64,000 nt of DNA from Roseinatronobacter monicus (GTDB lineage: Bacteria; Pseudomonadota; Alphaproteobacteria; Rhodobacterales; Rhodobacteraceae). Every line of letters begins with the position of its first letter. Positions within the stretch are counted from its first letter, which is position 1. The position numbers and the translations under genes are program-made. Of the stretch, positions 42,588-52,123 are shown in pieces. The notes under the pieces are model-generated. The model had not been told where the DNA came from, ran no database searches, and saw only the letters and a program-made list of their open reading frames with translations. The stretch is taken from assembly GCF_006716865.1 (NCBI RefSeq), contig NZ_VFPT01000001.1, positions 3,281,001 through 3,345,000 of the forward strand, read 5' to 3'.

Positions 42588-44579
42588 ATGACCTCGCCCA
42601 CCCCCGAAGACCAGCGCGCCGCGCGGCTAGAGGCCGACCGCATCGCCACTGTCGACACCTCGATCGACGAGGAGGGGCGCACCGATCGCACCCTGATGGG
42701 CTGGCAGGGCTGGCTGTTCGCCGGGGTCGCGGTCGCGTTCTCATGTTTCCACCTGTACACGGCGTTTTTCGGCAGCCTGCCGCATATGCAGCAACGCGCA
42801 ACCCACGGGCTGTTCGGGGTGGTGCTGGCCCTTGCGTTCTTCTCGCTGCGCACCGGTACGGCGCGCGTACGCGCGACCTTGCCGTGGTACGACTGGGGAT
42901 TGATCCTCTGCGCGATCCTGCCGATGGGATATGTGCTGCTGTTCTGGCAGGACATGTTCCGCGCGCGCCTGTTTCCCGAACCATACCACCTGCTGCTGAC
43001 AGTAATGGCCGTGGGCGTTTTCTTAGAGGCGTGCCGCCGCGTGCTGGGCTGGAGCCTTGTGATCCTTGCGGGGCTGGCACTGGCCTATGCGATGCTGGGC
43101 CATCTGATCCCCGGCACCTGGGGCCATGCGGGCTTTTCGCCCGAGCGTATGGCCAGCCGGTTGTTCATGGCCGATAGCGGGCTGTGGGGAATGCTGCCGG
43201 GGTTGTCGGCCACAGTCATTTCAATCTTCATCCTGTTCGGGCTGATCGTGATGGGCACTGGCGGCGGGCAGGCCTTCATGAACGCAGCTCTCGTGCTGGC
43301 GGGTCGGCAGGTCGGCGGCGCGGCCAAGGTTGCCACTGTCGGCTCCAGCCTAATGGGCACAATTTCTGGCTCTGGCATGGCCAATGCGGCTGCCACCGGG
43401 TCGCTGACGATACCCATGATGCGCCGCTTGGGCTACCGGCGCGAATTCGCAGTGGGGGTAGAGGCGACAGCCTCGACCGGCGGGCAATTGATGCCGCCAA
43501 TTATGGGCGCGGGCGCGTTTGTCATGGCCGAGATCGTGGGCATCCCTTATCTGACCATTGTCGTCGCCGCGATCATCCCCGCGATCCTGTTCTATCTGGG
43601 CAATTTCTGGGTCATCCACCTATCGGCCCGCAAAGAGGGCATCGCGCCGGTCCCCGCCGACCAGATCCCGTCCGCACGCGCGACCTTCACCATCATGTTC
43701 TTCCTGCAACTGATCCTGCCCATCGGGCTGATGATCTACTTCCTGCTGTCGGGCTACTCTATCGCCTATGCGGGTTCGCAGGCGGTTCTGGCGACGCTGA
43801 TCGTATTCTTCTTCATCAACTGGGAACACAGCCTGAAGGAGAAATGCCTGATCTTTGTGGAAATCCTGCGCAAAGCTGGCATCAGCCTTGCGATGATGGC
43901 AGTGCTGGCCTTCGTGGCGCAGATCACAGTGTCGATGATCTCGGCCACCGGTATCGGGGTGAAGTTCACCGATATGATGGTCTCATTCGGCGGGCAATCG
44001 TTGTTTCTGGTGCTGGTCATGGCGATGCTCGCCTGCATCATCCTTGGCATGGGAATGCCCACGACAGCGGCCTATGTGCTATCGGCCTCGCTCGCGGCAC
44101 CGGCGCTGATCGCGCTCGACGTGCCACCCCTGCACGCGCATCTATTCGCGTTCTACTTTGCGATCCTTGCAACGATAACGCCGCCAGTCTGCACGGCCAT
44201 CTACGCCGCCGCCGCCATTGCCGAAATCCGCTGGACCCGCGCAGTTGTGGACACGATGAAACTGGGCTGGGTCGCGTTTACCATCCCTTTCATGTTCGTC
44301 TATTCGCCGCAACTGCTGATGGAGGGGACGGCAGTTGAAATCATAGTGGTGGGCGTGGTCAAGGCGGTCGGGGTGCTGGCACTGGCCACCGCAACGATCA
44401 ATTATTTTGCAACAGGTCTGACACTGACACAGCGGCTGATGGCCTTTGCGGGTGCGTTCCTTCTCATCACTCCGGGGTGGGAAACCAATATCGTCGGCCT
44501 GATCCTGACGCTTCTGGCCATGACGCTCAACCTCCGCGCTTTCCGTGCAGAGGCGACGCGCGACGCCACACCGGGTTGA
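42588..44579 (+). CDS. TRAP transporter fused permease (second system)
   Basis: 663 residues from ATG 42588; the open frame extends to 42543 but starts with unrelated sequence. Soluble start, DctQ-like segments, then the DctM part with GSSLMGTISGSGMANAAATGSLTIP, TASTGGQLMPPIMGAGAF and ILGMGMPTTAAYVLSAS. Shorter than the first fused permease (797 residues). Substrate unknown. Confidence 0.93.
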   Translation: MTSPTPEDQRAARLEADRIATVDTSIDEEGRTDRTLMGWQGWLFAGVAVAFSCFHLYTAFFGSLPHMQQRATHGLFGVVLALAFFSLRTGTARVRATLPWYDWGLILCAILPMGYVLLFWQDMFRARLFPEPYHLLLTVMAVGVFLEACRRVLGWSLVILAGLALAYAMLGHLIPGTWGHAGFSPERMASRLFMADSGLWGMLPGLSATVISIFILFGLIVMGTGGGQAFMNAALVLAGRQVGGAAKVATVGSSLMGTISGSGMANAAATGSLTIPMMRRLGYRREFAVGVEATASTGGQLMPPIMGAGAFVMAEIVGIPYLTIVVAAIIPAILFYLGNFWVIHLSARKEGIAPVPADQIPSARATFTIMFFLQLILPIGLMIYFLLSGYSIAYAGSQAVLATLIVFFFINWEHSLKEKCLIFVEILRKAGISLAMMAVLAFVAQITVSMISATGIGVKFTDMMVSFGGQSLFLVLVMAMLACIILGMGMPTTAAYVLSASLAAPALIALDVPPLHAHLFAFYFAILATITPPVCTAIYAAAAIAEIRWTRAVVDTMKLGWVAFTIPFMFVYSPQLLMEGTAVEIIVVGVVKAVGVLALATATINYFATGLTLTQRLMAFAGAFLLITPGWETNIVGLILTLLAMTLNLRAFRAEATRDATPG

Positions 44580-44743
44580 TCGGCCCCTCAGCGATTACGC
44601 GCAACCGCTTGGGCGTTTCCCCCGGTTTTGTGGCATCAAAGCGGGTCCATGCTCTTGCCGACGGAAACGAAGGCGGGCCTGGCACCACATCTTCGACGGG
44701 TGTCACGCGAATATAGGCACCGCGCAAGGCACCCTAAATGACA

Positions 44744-44767
44744 ACAGGGCCCCCGAAGGAGCCCTGT
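44744..44767 (-). terminator. Hairpin downstream of the repeat-protein gene
   Basis: ACAGGGC pairs with GCCCTGT across a ten-base loop. Positioned just after the minus-strand repeat-protein stop, but the following T content is low, so termination strength is uncertain. It may also stop the converging TRAP transcript. Confidence 0.5.
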
Positions 44768-44788
44768 AAAGTTATTGTGCCGTAGATA

Positions 44789-47700
44789 TCACATCGCCAG
44801 CAGAGCAGAGCTTTCGTGGCGGGCCAACACCCGGCGTGCGGTTGCATACCCACTCTGGCCTTTGCGTGTGGCCAGTTCCGGGAACAGGGCCAGAAGCTCG
44901 TCGCGCTGCTGCGTGTCCAGACCATTCAGGGTCACATCGGCAGGCTGGAAGCTCTCGCTCCATGCCCCTTCCGAGTCGATGATCTGGTGACTGTCGAACA
45001 TGATGTGAACGTAAGTCACGGAACGGGCGTCGTGTTCGATACCCGGCTGTCCAACCAGATCGCAGGCAGCGACAAGGACTTCGCGCTCTCCGAACAGCAG
45101 TTCTGCCTGATAGCCGCTCAGCAATATCCGGTGACCGGGCGAGACGCGCAGATCGCGTCGGGGAAGCTTGTTGCCCAGCGCACCCGCACGGATCATGACC
45201 GAGGCGAAATCCGGGTTTTGTGCCAGATATCCGTCATCCAGCACACGCTGCCCGGCCCAACGCACTTCCTGAAATCCGTCATCGCGCGTCAGAACCTTGT
45301 CGCCGATACGAATTTCCTCAACCAGTTTCGGACCTTCGGCGGTGACGATCAATGTACCAGCAGCAAAGCATGGCACTGTGATATTCACTGTCCCAAGGTC
45401 AGCCCCGCCTCTGCCGTCGGAGACGACATATTCAAAGCTGTCCTCGCCGAAAAAGCCCTCATTGGGTGTGTAGGTGAAAGTGCCATCCGGGTTCAACGTG
45501 ACGGAGCCGTTTTGCGGCTGGTTGTTCAGCAGAACCGAGAGCGGGTCACCATCAGGGTCGCTGTCATTGTCCAGCACGTTCCCTTCGACCGTCTGACCAA
45601 TGCCGCCGGTTGTGAAGGCGTCATCTACCGCGATTGGTGGTCGGTTGTCGGGTTCACATTCTTTCTCGGTGAACAGACTCACTGTCGCGGTATCTGTTCC
45701 ACCATTTCCGTCGCTGGCCGTATAGGTAAAGCTGTCTTCGCCAAAAAAGCCATCATTGGGCGTGTAGGTGAAACTTCCGTCCTCGTTGAACACGATCGAG
45801 CCGTTTTCAGGACCGGTCGCGAGCGTGGCCGTCAGCGGGTCACCATCCGGATCAGTGTCGTTGTCCAGAACATTGCCGGTAATTTCTGTATTGAAGGCCG
45901 CAGTGAAGAAGTCGTTTTCGGCAGATGGTGGGTTGTTTGGCGCTTCGCCGACAGTGACGGTGACAGTGGCCGTATCAGTTGCCCCTCTCCCATCGCTGAT
46001 GGTGTAGCTGAAGCTGTCTTCGCCAGAGAAGCCTTCATTCGGTGAGTAGATGAACTGGCCGTCTGCATTCACCACCACAGTACCGTTTGACGGCTCGGTG
46101 TTGGAAATAACGGCCAGCGTATCGCCATCCAGATCGGTGTCGTTATCAAGGACATTGCCGCTGATCGCGCTGTCGAATTCTGTATCTGCAAGGTCATCAA
46201 CTGCTTCTGGCGGGGTGTTCACGGTCAGATTGACGGTTGCAGTATCAATGCCGCCATTGCCGTCGCTGACAGTGTAGGTGAAGCTGTCATCGCCCGAGAA
46301 GCCGTCATTCGGCGTGTAGGTGAAGCTGCCATCATCGTTCAGCAACAATGTGCCATTCTCGGGGTCTGTATTGTCGATAATGGTCAGCGGATCGCCATCT
46401 GCATCAGTGTCATTGTCCAGAACATTGCCAGTGATTGGCGTGCCTTTCTGGGTCAGGACATCATCATCATTCGCATCTGGCCCTGCATTCACGGTCAGAT
46501 TGACAGTCGCCGTATCTGTGCCGCCCTGACCGTCAGTGACAGTGTAGGTGAAGCTGTCCGGGCCGGTGAAACCGTCATTCGGCGTGTAGGTGAAGCTGCC
46601 ATCATCGTTCAGCAACAATGTACCATTCGCAGGGTCGGTATTGCCGATAATGGCCAACTCGCCGCCGTCTACATCGGTATCATTGTCCAGTACATTGCCA
46701 CTGAGCGGCTCGCCTTCCTGCGTCAGGAAAACGTCGTCATTGGCATCTGGCGCTGCATTAACGTTCAGGTTAACAGTTGCGGTATCTGTGCCGCCTTTGC
46801 CGTCGCTGATCGTGTAGGTGAAGCTGTCTTCGCCGAAGAAACCCTCCTCGGGCACGTAGATGAATTCACCATCTGCACCGATAACGAGTTTGCCATTTTC
46901 GGGGGATGTGTTGCTGATGACGGTCAGCGGATCACCATCTGGATCAGAGTCATTGTCCAGAACAGACCCGAAAATCGGCTCGCCTGCCTGACCACTGAAA
47001 TCATCGGCGACAGCGTCTGGTGCTTCGTTCGGCTCTTCGCCGACTGTCAGCGAAACGACTGCTGTGCTGGTGCCGCCAAACCCGTCACTGACTGTATAGG
47101 TGAACTGATCGTTGCCAGAGAAACCTTCATTCGGCGTGTAGGTGAAGGTGCCATCCTGATCGACATTGACAGTACCGTTGAGCGGATTGGTGTTGCTGAT
47201 GACTTTCAGATCATCGCCATCCGGGTCAGAGTCGTTGTCCAGAACGTTGCCGGTAATATCCTCGCCAAACGCACCTTCGCCAGTATCCTTTACCGCGATA
47301 GGAGCACTGTTGGCGCCCACTGACAGTGTGACCGTGGCCGTGTCTGTGCCGCCATTGCCGTCGCTCACGGTATAGGTGAAGCCGTCGTTACCCGAGAAGC
47401 CTTGATTGGGCGTGTAGGTAAAGGTTCCATCCTCGGCAATCGTTACTGTGCCATTGAACGGGTCAGAGTTGCCGATGACCTTGAGGGTATCGCCATCCGG
47501 ATCAGAGTCATTGTCCAGCACATTGTCCGTGATGGGCTGGTTGAAACCGCCAGTGAAAGCGTCGTCCACAGCGTCTGGTGGGCTGTTGGCCACCACGACC
47601 GAGATGGTCACCGTTGCGGTATCTGTCCCGCCATTCCCATCCGTTACTGTGTAAGTGAAGGTATCTTCGCCAGAGAACCCGTCGTTCGGCGTGTATGTAA

Positions 47701-48904
47701 ATGTGCCGTCAGTATTGACGATAACACTGCCATTTGCCGGATCGGTATTCGAAATCACGCATATCTTGTCATTGTCCGGGTCCGAGTCGTTGTCCAGAAC
47801 ATTGCCCGAGATGACCTCGTTCAATTCACCTGTAAATTCATCATCGACCGCAATCGGGTCAGCGTTCGTCAGCATGTTGAAGTTTTCTGGAACTGCCTCG
47901 CCGAAATTCAGGCCTGAGTTCACAGCGCGTGAGGTCATTGTGAAGGTAATCGAATCTGTGTCTTGATAGAGCGCCAGAAACTGGCTCTCCAGCAGGTTGG
48001 GATCGATATTGTCTGTAGTGCCCTTGGCGGTGACTGACGAGCCGCCATCGAAATTCACATCGAGGTTGGAGCCGTCTGACACACCGACATTGGCCAGATT
48101 TTCATCATGGATCGAAATTCCCTCGGTGCCTTTGTTTTTATCCAGATCGGCAAAGACAATGGCGGGGTTCAGTGCGACCGGCTCACCGGTTTCCGTGTTG
48201 AAAAATTCCAGGCGGAACGTGGCGGTTTCGCCGTCCATGCCAGAATTGTTGTTACCATTGAGCAGGATCTCGTAATCGTCGCTCGACGCGAGATCAACTT
48301 TCAAGTGGTCATTGGACTTAGATACGAGAACCAACCGTGCGGATACAGAAGTTCCGTCATCCAGTGTTGCAACGTTGTTATACGTTACGAAGTCGCCGGC
48401 GGTTGAGTCAGTGGCACTAACTTTGATACTGCCGTCCACGGCATCCGAATAGTTCAGCGAGATCGCATCAAACGCCTCTGGGTTGAAGCCGCCTTTTGAG
48501 CAATCCCCGTCATCCGGCGTATCGGTGTCATCGTTGTCGGAATCATCATCTTCCCCTGGCAGGTTGGGGTCTTCGCCAACCGTCAGGGTCACTGTGGCCG
48601 TGTCATAGCCGCCTTTGCCGTCGCTAATCTTGTAGGTGAAGGTATCGGTTCCAGAAAAACCGTCATTGGGTGTATACGAAAAGCTTCCGTCAGAAAACAT
48701 CTTCACGGTGCCATTCTCAGGCTGTGTCACGCTGATGACACATAGCTTGTCGCCGTCTGCATCGGTATCATTGTCCAGAACATTGCCGGTGATCTTCGTA
48801 TTGAAATCACCCGAGTATGTGTCATCCGCTGCATCTGGTGCCGTGTTATAGACTTTCTTCCAAGTCCATCCAGTCCATGTCCAAGTATAAGTCTTAAGCG
48901 TCAT
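44789..48904 (-). CDS. Large cadherin-like tandem-repeat protein with C-terminal Hint domain
   Basis: 1371 residues. Repeat 1 spans about 20-109, an acidic linker (DDDSDNDDTDTPDDGD) follows, then a unique domain at about 136-352 and nine further repeats to about 1178. Repeats contain GNVLDNDSDPDGD, TYTPNDGFSG and SDGNGGTDTATV, acidic positions typical of calcium-binding Ig/cadherin-like units. A Hint (Hedgehog/intein) domain starts at Cys1179 (CFAAGTLIVT) with His1258 in SPGHRIL, and suggests self-cleavage. No Sec signal peptide is seen; export by type I secretion is usual for such proteins but not shown here. Likely adhesin or matrix protein. Confidence 0.88.
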   Translation of the reverse strand: MTLKTYTWTWTGWTWKKVYNTAPDAADDTYSGDFNTKITGNVLDNDTDADGDKLCVISVTQPENGTVKMFSDGSFSYTPNDGFSGTDTFTYKISDGKGGYDTATVTLTVGEDPNLPGEDDDSDNDDTDTPDDGDCSKGGFNPEAFDAISLNYSDAVDGSIKVSATDSTAGDFVTYNNVATLDDGTSVSARLVLVSKSNDHLKVDLASSDDYEILLNGNNNSGMDGETATFRLEFFNTETGEPVALNPAIVFADLDKNKGTEGISIHDENLANVGVSDGSNLDVNFDGGSSVTAKGTTDNIDPNLLESQFLALYQDTDSITFTMTSRAVNSGLNFGEAVPENFNMLTNADPIAVDDEFTGELNEVISGNVLDNDSDPDNDKICVISNTDPANGSVIVNTDGTFTYTPNDGFSGEDTFTYTVTDGNGGTDTATVTISVVVANSPPDAVDDAFTGGFNQPITDNVLDNDSDPDGDTLKVIGNSDPFNGTVTIAEDGTFTYTPNQGFSGNDGFTYTVSDGNGGTDTATVTLSVGANSAPIAVKDTGEGAFGEDITGNVLDNDSDPDGDDLKVISNTNPLNGTVNVDQDGTFTYTPNEGFSGNDQFTYTVSDGFGGTSTAVVSLTVGEEPNEAPDAVADDFSGQAGEPIFGSVLDNDSDPDGDPLTVISNTSPENGKLVIGADGEFIYVPEEGFFGEDSFTYTISDGKGGTDTATVNLNVNAAPDANDDVFLTQEGEPLSGNVLDNDTDVDGGELAIIGNTDPANGTLLLNDDGSFTYTPNDGFTGPDSFTYTVTDGQGGTDTATVNLTVNAGPDANDDDVLTQKGTPITGNVLDNDTDADGDPLTIIDNTDPENGTLLLNDDGSFTYTPNDGFSGDDSFTYTVSDGNGGIDTATVNLTVNTPPEAVDDLADTEFDSAISGNVLDNDTDLDGDTLAVISNTEPSNGTVVVNADGQFIYSPNEGFSGEDSFSYTISDGRGATDTATVTVTVGEAPNNPPSAENDFFTAAFNTEITGNVLDNDTDPDGDPLTATLATGPENGSIVFNEDGSFTYTPNDGFFGEDSFTYTASDGNGGTDTATVSLFTEKECEPDNRPPIAVDDAFTTGGIGQTVEGNVLDNDSDPDGDPLSVLLNNQPQNGSVTLNPDGTFTYTPNEGFFGEDSFEYVVSDGRGGADLGTVNITVPCFAAGTLIVTAEGPKLVEEIRIGDKVLTRDDGFQEVRWAGQRVLDDGYLAQNPDFASVMIRAGALGNKLPRRDLRVSPGHRILLSGYQAELLFGEREVLVAACDLVGQPGIEHDARSVTYVHIMFDSHQIIDSEGAWSESFQPADVTLNGLDTQQRDELLALFPELATRKGQSGYATARRVLARHESSALLAM
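45371..47848 (-). repeat. Nine tandem repeats of about 276 bp within the repeat-protein gene
   Basis: Each unit encodes about 92 residues with the core VLDND(S/T)DPDGD and a closing DTATV. Units differ at many positions, so divergence is substantial and the array is old rather than freshly amplified. A tenth unit lies separately near the N-terminus of the gene. Pairs of adjacent units (coding residues about 625-900) look most alike. Confidence 0.8.
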
Positions 48905-49616
48905 CTGCTTGTCCCTTTCAACACCCGAAGCGCCCAGAGCGCGTTACACTTGATGCGGAGGCAGCGTTCGCCACCAGCATCAACCCCACTGCACGCTCTG
49001 AAACGTGCGGAATTTCAATTTCTCGACGGCAAACAGAAATGCGTTTGCGTCACTCGGTTGGCGCTGCGGTGAACCCCACACCCTGCCTCCTCTCAAAACT
49101 GCGGACCCTTTCGGGCAGAGATTTTGGAAAGTTGACTCAGGTGACGTGCGTTCAAGGATGGCCTCCTTGCAGCGCGCAATGTTATTTTTGTTCGACCTCG
49201 TAAAACACCATTCAGGAAATTCTTCTCATAAACATAGCCATACAAAACTTGCGCAATTCAAGCGTGGTGACGTCTTGCGAGCGCGCTTGATGAACTTTGC
49301 AGCGTTCTTTGTTTCAAGAAAGAGGGGTAATCTTTCATTTTGGCAAAATTGTGTCTCGTTTACGGAAAATCGCTTCGCTGAGATTTCTCACACTCGATTT
49401 TCGTGTCAAAACTGAGGCGTGAAAACGAATCGTTAATCAATTCCCGCTATGCGGTTTTAAAATTATTTTTTTACAACTTTTAGTTGTATCTATTGGCTTC
49501 TACACCTCAGTTTATTTTCTGGAATACACTGTCTTTTAATACTTACACACAGAAACTCGTAATATGTGTCTGACGCGGATGACTGCTCTCGCGTCCCCGC
49601 TTTGCACAGGGGCCAA
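48905..49616. other. Long AT-rich non-coding region
   Basis: 712 bases upstream of the repeat-protein gene, rising in AT content toward 49400-49560. It contains a perfect short inverted repeat TACAACT-TTT-AGTTGTA at 49472-49488 beside an A/T run. A plus-strand frame at 49005-49415 exists but has no ribosome site and unusual composition, so I do not call it. Probably the regulatory region of the surface-protein gene. Confidence 0.5.
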
Positions 49617-50174
49617 TCAGGTCAGATCCTTGACCAGCCGGGTTTCCAGCGCGGCCACATCGGGCATGGTTTTGAAAAACCCTTTCAGGCTCACATCAGC
49701 GAAGCCTTGGGCGACGATGTGGTCAATCAGATCGGCAAGCGGTGTCCAGTACCCGGCGGTATTCAGCAGATAGATCGGCTTGGCATGCAGGCCCAACTGC
49801 CGCCATGTCAGCACCTCGAAAAACTCATCCAGTGACCCGGCACCGCCGGGCAGCACGACGATGGCATCGGAATTGGTAAACATGACCTTCTTGCGTTCAT
49901 GCATGGTTTCGGTGACCACCAGCGACCCCAGATCGTGCTTGCCTTTTTCCACATGCATCAGATGCGTCGGAATAACCCCCATCGTGGCGGCACCCGCCGA
50001 TTGAGCGGCGCGCGCCACCTCTCCCATGATGCCGATATCGCCAGCGCCATAAACCAGACGCCAGCCGTGACGCGCGATCATGGTGCCAACATTACGGGCA
50101 TCGGCGGCGAATTCCGGGTCTGAACCCGCACGCGAGCCGCAAAACACACAGACAGAGCGGGGCAAATATGACAT
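49617..50174 (-). CDS. LOG family nucleotide phosphoribohydrolase (TIGR00730)
   Basis: 185 residues. Rossmann-like start VCVFCGSRAGSDPEF, LVYGAGDIGIMGEVA, MHERKKVMFTNSDAIVVLPGGAGSLDEFFEVLTW; the last covers the PGGxGTxxE catalytic region, here with Ser in place of Thr. Family members cleave nucleoside 5'-monophosphates, in plants releasing cytokinins; the bacterial role is usually purine salvage or turnover. Confidence 0.92.
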   Translation of the reverse strand: MSYLPRSVCVFCGSRAGSDPEFAADARNVGTMIARHGWRLVYGAGDIGIMGEVARAAQSAGAATMGVIPTHLMHVEKGKHDLGSLVVTETMHERKKVMFTNSDAIVVLPGGAGSLDEFFEVLTWRQLGLHAKPIYLLNTAGYWTPLADLIDHIVAQGFADVSLKGFFKTMPDVAALETRLVKDLT

Positions 50175-50273
50175 CTGGGTCGATTAATCCCTTGAATTGC
50201 TTTGCTACCGGTTACCGAGGTTGATAATATCTTGCAAGAGCATGCCGGGTTGCGTGGTTTCAAAGGGCGCGCG

Positions 50274-51581
50274 ATGTTGAAATATTTTCCAAAAGATACT
50301 TTGGCGCAATGGGTGGTCGGCTCGGTTGCGGTGGCTGGCGCGGCCAGCATGGCCTATGTGCTGATCTTTCCATCAGATACGCCAGAACCTGCGCTGCCAG
50401 TGCCACATGTCATGCAGGGTGAACCCGCAGGAGTCGCGCTTCCCCAAGACGAACCTGCGCCCGACATCCAGATTGCGATGGTGGCCCCCACAGCGATTCA
50501 GCCCCCCAGCTTCGATTTGGTGCGCATGACGGATCTGGGCGATGTTCTGATCGCAGGCAAGGCACCAGCCCGCAGTTCAGTCTCGGCCTTGATCGACGAA
50601 GACCCGGTCGCGCAGGCCGTCAGCACCCCAGCAGGTGAATTTGTGCTGATGTTCGAGGTCGCGCCAAGCCCTACGCCACGGGTGCTGGAGCTGGAAGTAC
50701 GTTTGCCCAATGGCGACAGGCTGCGCTCAATCGATACGCTGATGCTCGCGCCCCGCAGCGCGACCCTCGCCAGCGGGGGCACGGGTGAACCGGGCGAGCA
50801 CCACGTGCAAACCGCCCGCGTGGTTGCGGTGGAACCGCTTTTCCCCGACAGCGCCGCCCCACCCCGTCCGCCAGTTATTTCCGAGCCTTCGGTCGTCGGG
50901 ACAATGCAGCCTTCTGACGCGCTGCCCGACACCCCGGCAGAACCACAGGCAGAGGGGCTGCCCGCGCAGCAGACGGCACATGCTGAACAGCCTGAAGCAG
51001 AGGGGTCTGATTTGCCCGAACCGCGCGCGCCGGTTGCAGTGCTGTTGCGTGCAGACGGTGCGGTGCAGGTTCTGGGCGAGGCCGCGTCCCTGTCGAACCC
51101 TGCCTCGGGCCGCAATGTCAGCATTGACACTGTCACCTATGATGACGGTGGCGAGGTCGCTTTGAGTGGTCGCACGCGCCAAGGGGCGGCGGATGTTCAG
51201 ATTTATCTGGACAACCAACCCATCCTGCGCGCCCGCGCGACACCGGACGGAAATTGGCAGGCCCAGCTTGACGGGATTGAGCGCGGTGTCTACCGGCTGC
51301 GCGTCGATGAACTGGATGATGCCGCACAGGTCACCTCGCGCGCGGAAATCCCCTTTGAGCGCGCCACCCCCGAAATCGCGCGCGAGGCGGGCGGTATGCA
51401 GGCATTGATCGTACAGCCGGGCAACACCCTCTGGGCCATGTCGCGGCAGCAATTTGGCGACGGGGCACGCTATATGCGGATTTTCGATGCCAACCGCGAC
51501 CAGATCCGCAACCCCGATCTGATCTATCCGGGGCAAGTGTTCATTCTACCGCAAGATACAGACACAGCCGGGCGCGACTGA
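50274..51581 (+). CDS. LysM-domain protein with N-terminal membrane anchor
   Basis: 435 residues from ATG 50274; the open frame begins with TTG at 50202 but the membrane segment follows the ATG directly. One N-terminal transmembrane helix (WVVGSVAVAGAASMAYVLIF), a long Pro/Ala-rich periplasmic part with two beta-rich repeats (RADGAVQVLGEA onward), then a C-terminal LysM (IVQPGNTLWAMSRQQFGDG, ending YPGQVFILPQ). It should bind peptidoglycan from the inner-membrane side. Domain order is common in Rhodobacterales. Confidence 0.88.
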   Translation: MLKYFPKDTLAQWVVGSVAVAGAASMAYVLIFPSDTPEPALPVPHVMQGEPAGVALPQDEPAPDIQIAMVAPTAIQPPSFDLVRMTDLGDVLIAGKAPARSSVSALIDEDPVAQAVSTPAGEFVLMFEVAPSPTPRVLELEVRLPNGDRLRSIDTLMLAPRSATLASGGTGEPGEHHVQTARVVAVEPLFPDSAAPPRPPVISEPSVVGTMQPSDALPDTPAEPQAEGLPAQQTAHAEQPEAEGSDLPEPRAPVAVLLRADGAVQVLGEAASLSNPASGRNVSIDTVTYDDGGEVALSGRTRQGAADVQIYLDNQPILRARATPDGNWQAQLDGIERGVYRLRVDELDDAAQVTSRAEIPFERATPEIAREAGGMQALIVQPGNTLWAMSRQQFGDGARYMRIFDANRDQIRNPDLIYPGQVFILPQDTDTAGRD

Positions 51582-51622
51582 GGCAGGGGTTGCCCTCTGG
51601 CAACCCCTGCCCATTTTATTTG
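51582..51622 (+). terminator. Rho-independent terminator
   Basis: GGCAGGGGTTGCC and GGCAACCCCTGCC form a 13-bp stem with a CTCT loop, followed by CATTTTATTT. It ends the LysM-protein transcript right before the guanidine riboswitch unit. Confidence 0.95.
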
Positions 51623-51666
51623 CAGCAGGCTTGACCTGTCTGCGTTTATGCCCAAGTCTTGGGCAG

Positions 51667-51712
51667 GCAAGGACGACCTTGCACGCGTATATTCAGCGCC
51701 AGGACGACCTGG
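51667..51712 (+). promoter_or_regulatory. Guanidine-II (mini-ykkC) riboswitch
   Basis: Two small hairpins with identical ACGA loops: GCAAGG-ACGA-CCTTGC (51667-51682) and CCAGG-ACGA-CCTGG (51699-51712), separated by 16 bases. Paired hairpins with ACGR loops define the guanidine-II class. An AGGAGG ribosome site follows at 51719-51724 and the ATG of a guanidine-exporter gene at 51730. Guanidinium stabilises the kissing hairpins, which in known cases frees the ribosome site and turns translation on. Confidence 0.93.
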
Positions 51713-51729
51713 TCCGACAGGAGGATCAT

Positions 51730-52056
51730 ATGCCCTGGATTTATCTTGCCATTGCCGGTGTACTAGAGGTGGTCTGGGCCTTCGCGATGAAGCAATCAAT
51801 GGGCTTCACACGGCTGGTACCAACTATGATCATGGGTGTGTCGATGCTGGGCAGTTTCGCGCTGCTGGCGATTGCGATGAAAACCTTGCCACTGGGCACG
51901 GCCTATACTGTCTGGACTGGGATCGGCGCAGTCGGGGCCTTTACAGTGGGCATCATGGCGCTGGGAGAAGCGGTAACCCCGATGCGCGTGGCAGCGGCGG
52001 CGATGATCGTTGGCGGGCTTGTGTTGATGAAGCTGTCAGGTACGGGCGAGACCTGA
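51730..52056 (+). CDS. sugE: SMR-family guanidinium exporter
   Basis: 108 residues, four transmembrane helices. The essential membrane glutamate is Glu13 (AGVLEVVWAFAMKQSMG), and the LPLGTAYTVWTGIGAVGAF signature of the SMR family is present. The Gdx/SugE subgroup exports guanidinium; the upstream guanidine-II riboswitch supports this over a general quaternary-ammonium pump. The start is fixed by AGGAGG five bases upstream. Single-gene unit. The next gene begins 67 bp later. Confidence 0.95.
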   Translation: MPWIYLAIAGVLEVVWAFAMKQSMGFTRLVPTMIMGVSMLGSFALLAIAMKTLPLGTAYTVWTGIGAVGAFTVGIMALGEAVTPMRVAAAAMIVGGLVLMKLSGTGET

Positions 52057-52123
52057 GGCACCCGCTCTGGTCTTTTCTCGGACGCGGGCCTAGATAGCAC
52101 AGACATATGCAAGAAAGCCCGAT

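Noticed and set aside
44527..44727. Minus-strand 66-codon frame after the second TRAP operon
   Set aside because: Overlaps the permease end, has no ribosome site and no recognisable homology.
44816..46045. Plus-strand 409-codon frame and several shorter ones across the repeat-protein gene
   Set aside because: Antisense to the repeats; they recur at each repeat unit, as expected of shadow frames.
45371..47848. Regularly spaced repeats considered as a CRISPR array
   Set aside because: Period about 276 bp, in-frame and protein-coding; no short identical repeats with unique spacers.
49005..49415. Plus-strand 136-codon frame in the AT-rich gap
   Set aside because: No ribosome site, no recognisable domain, amino-acid composition unlike neighbouring genes.
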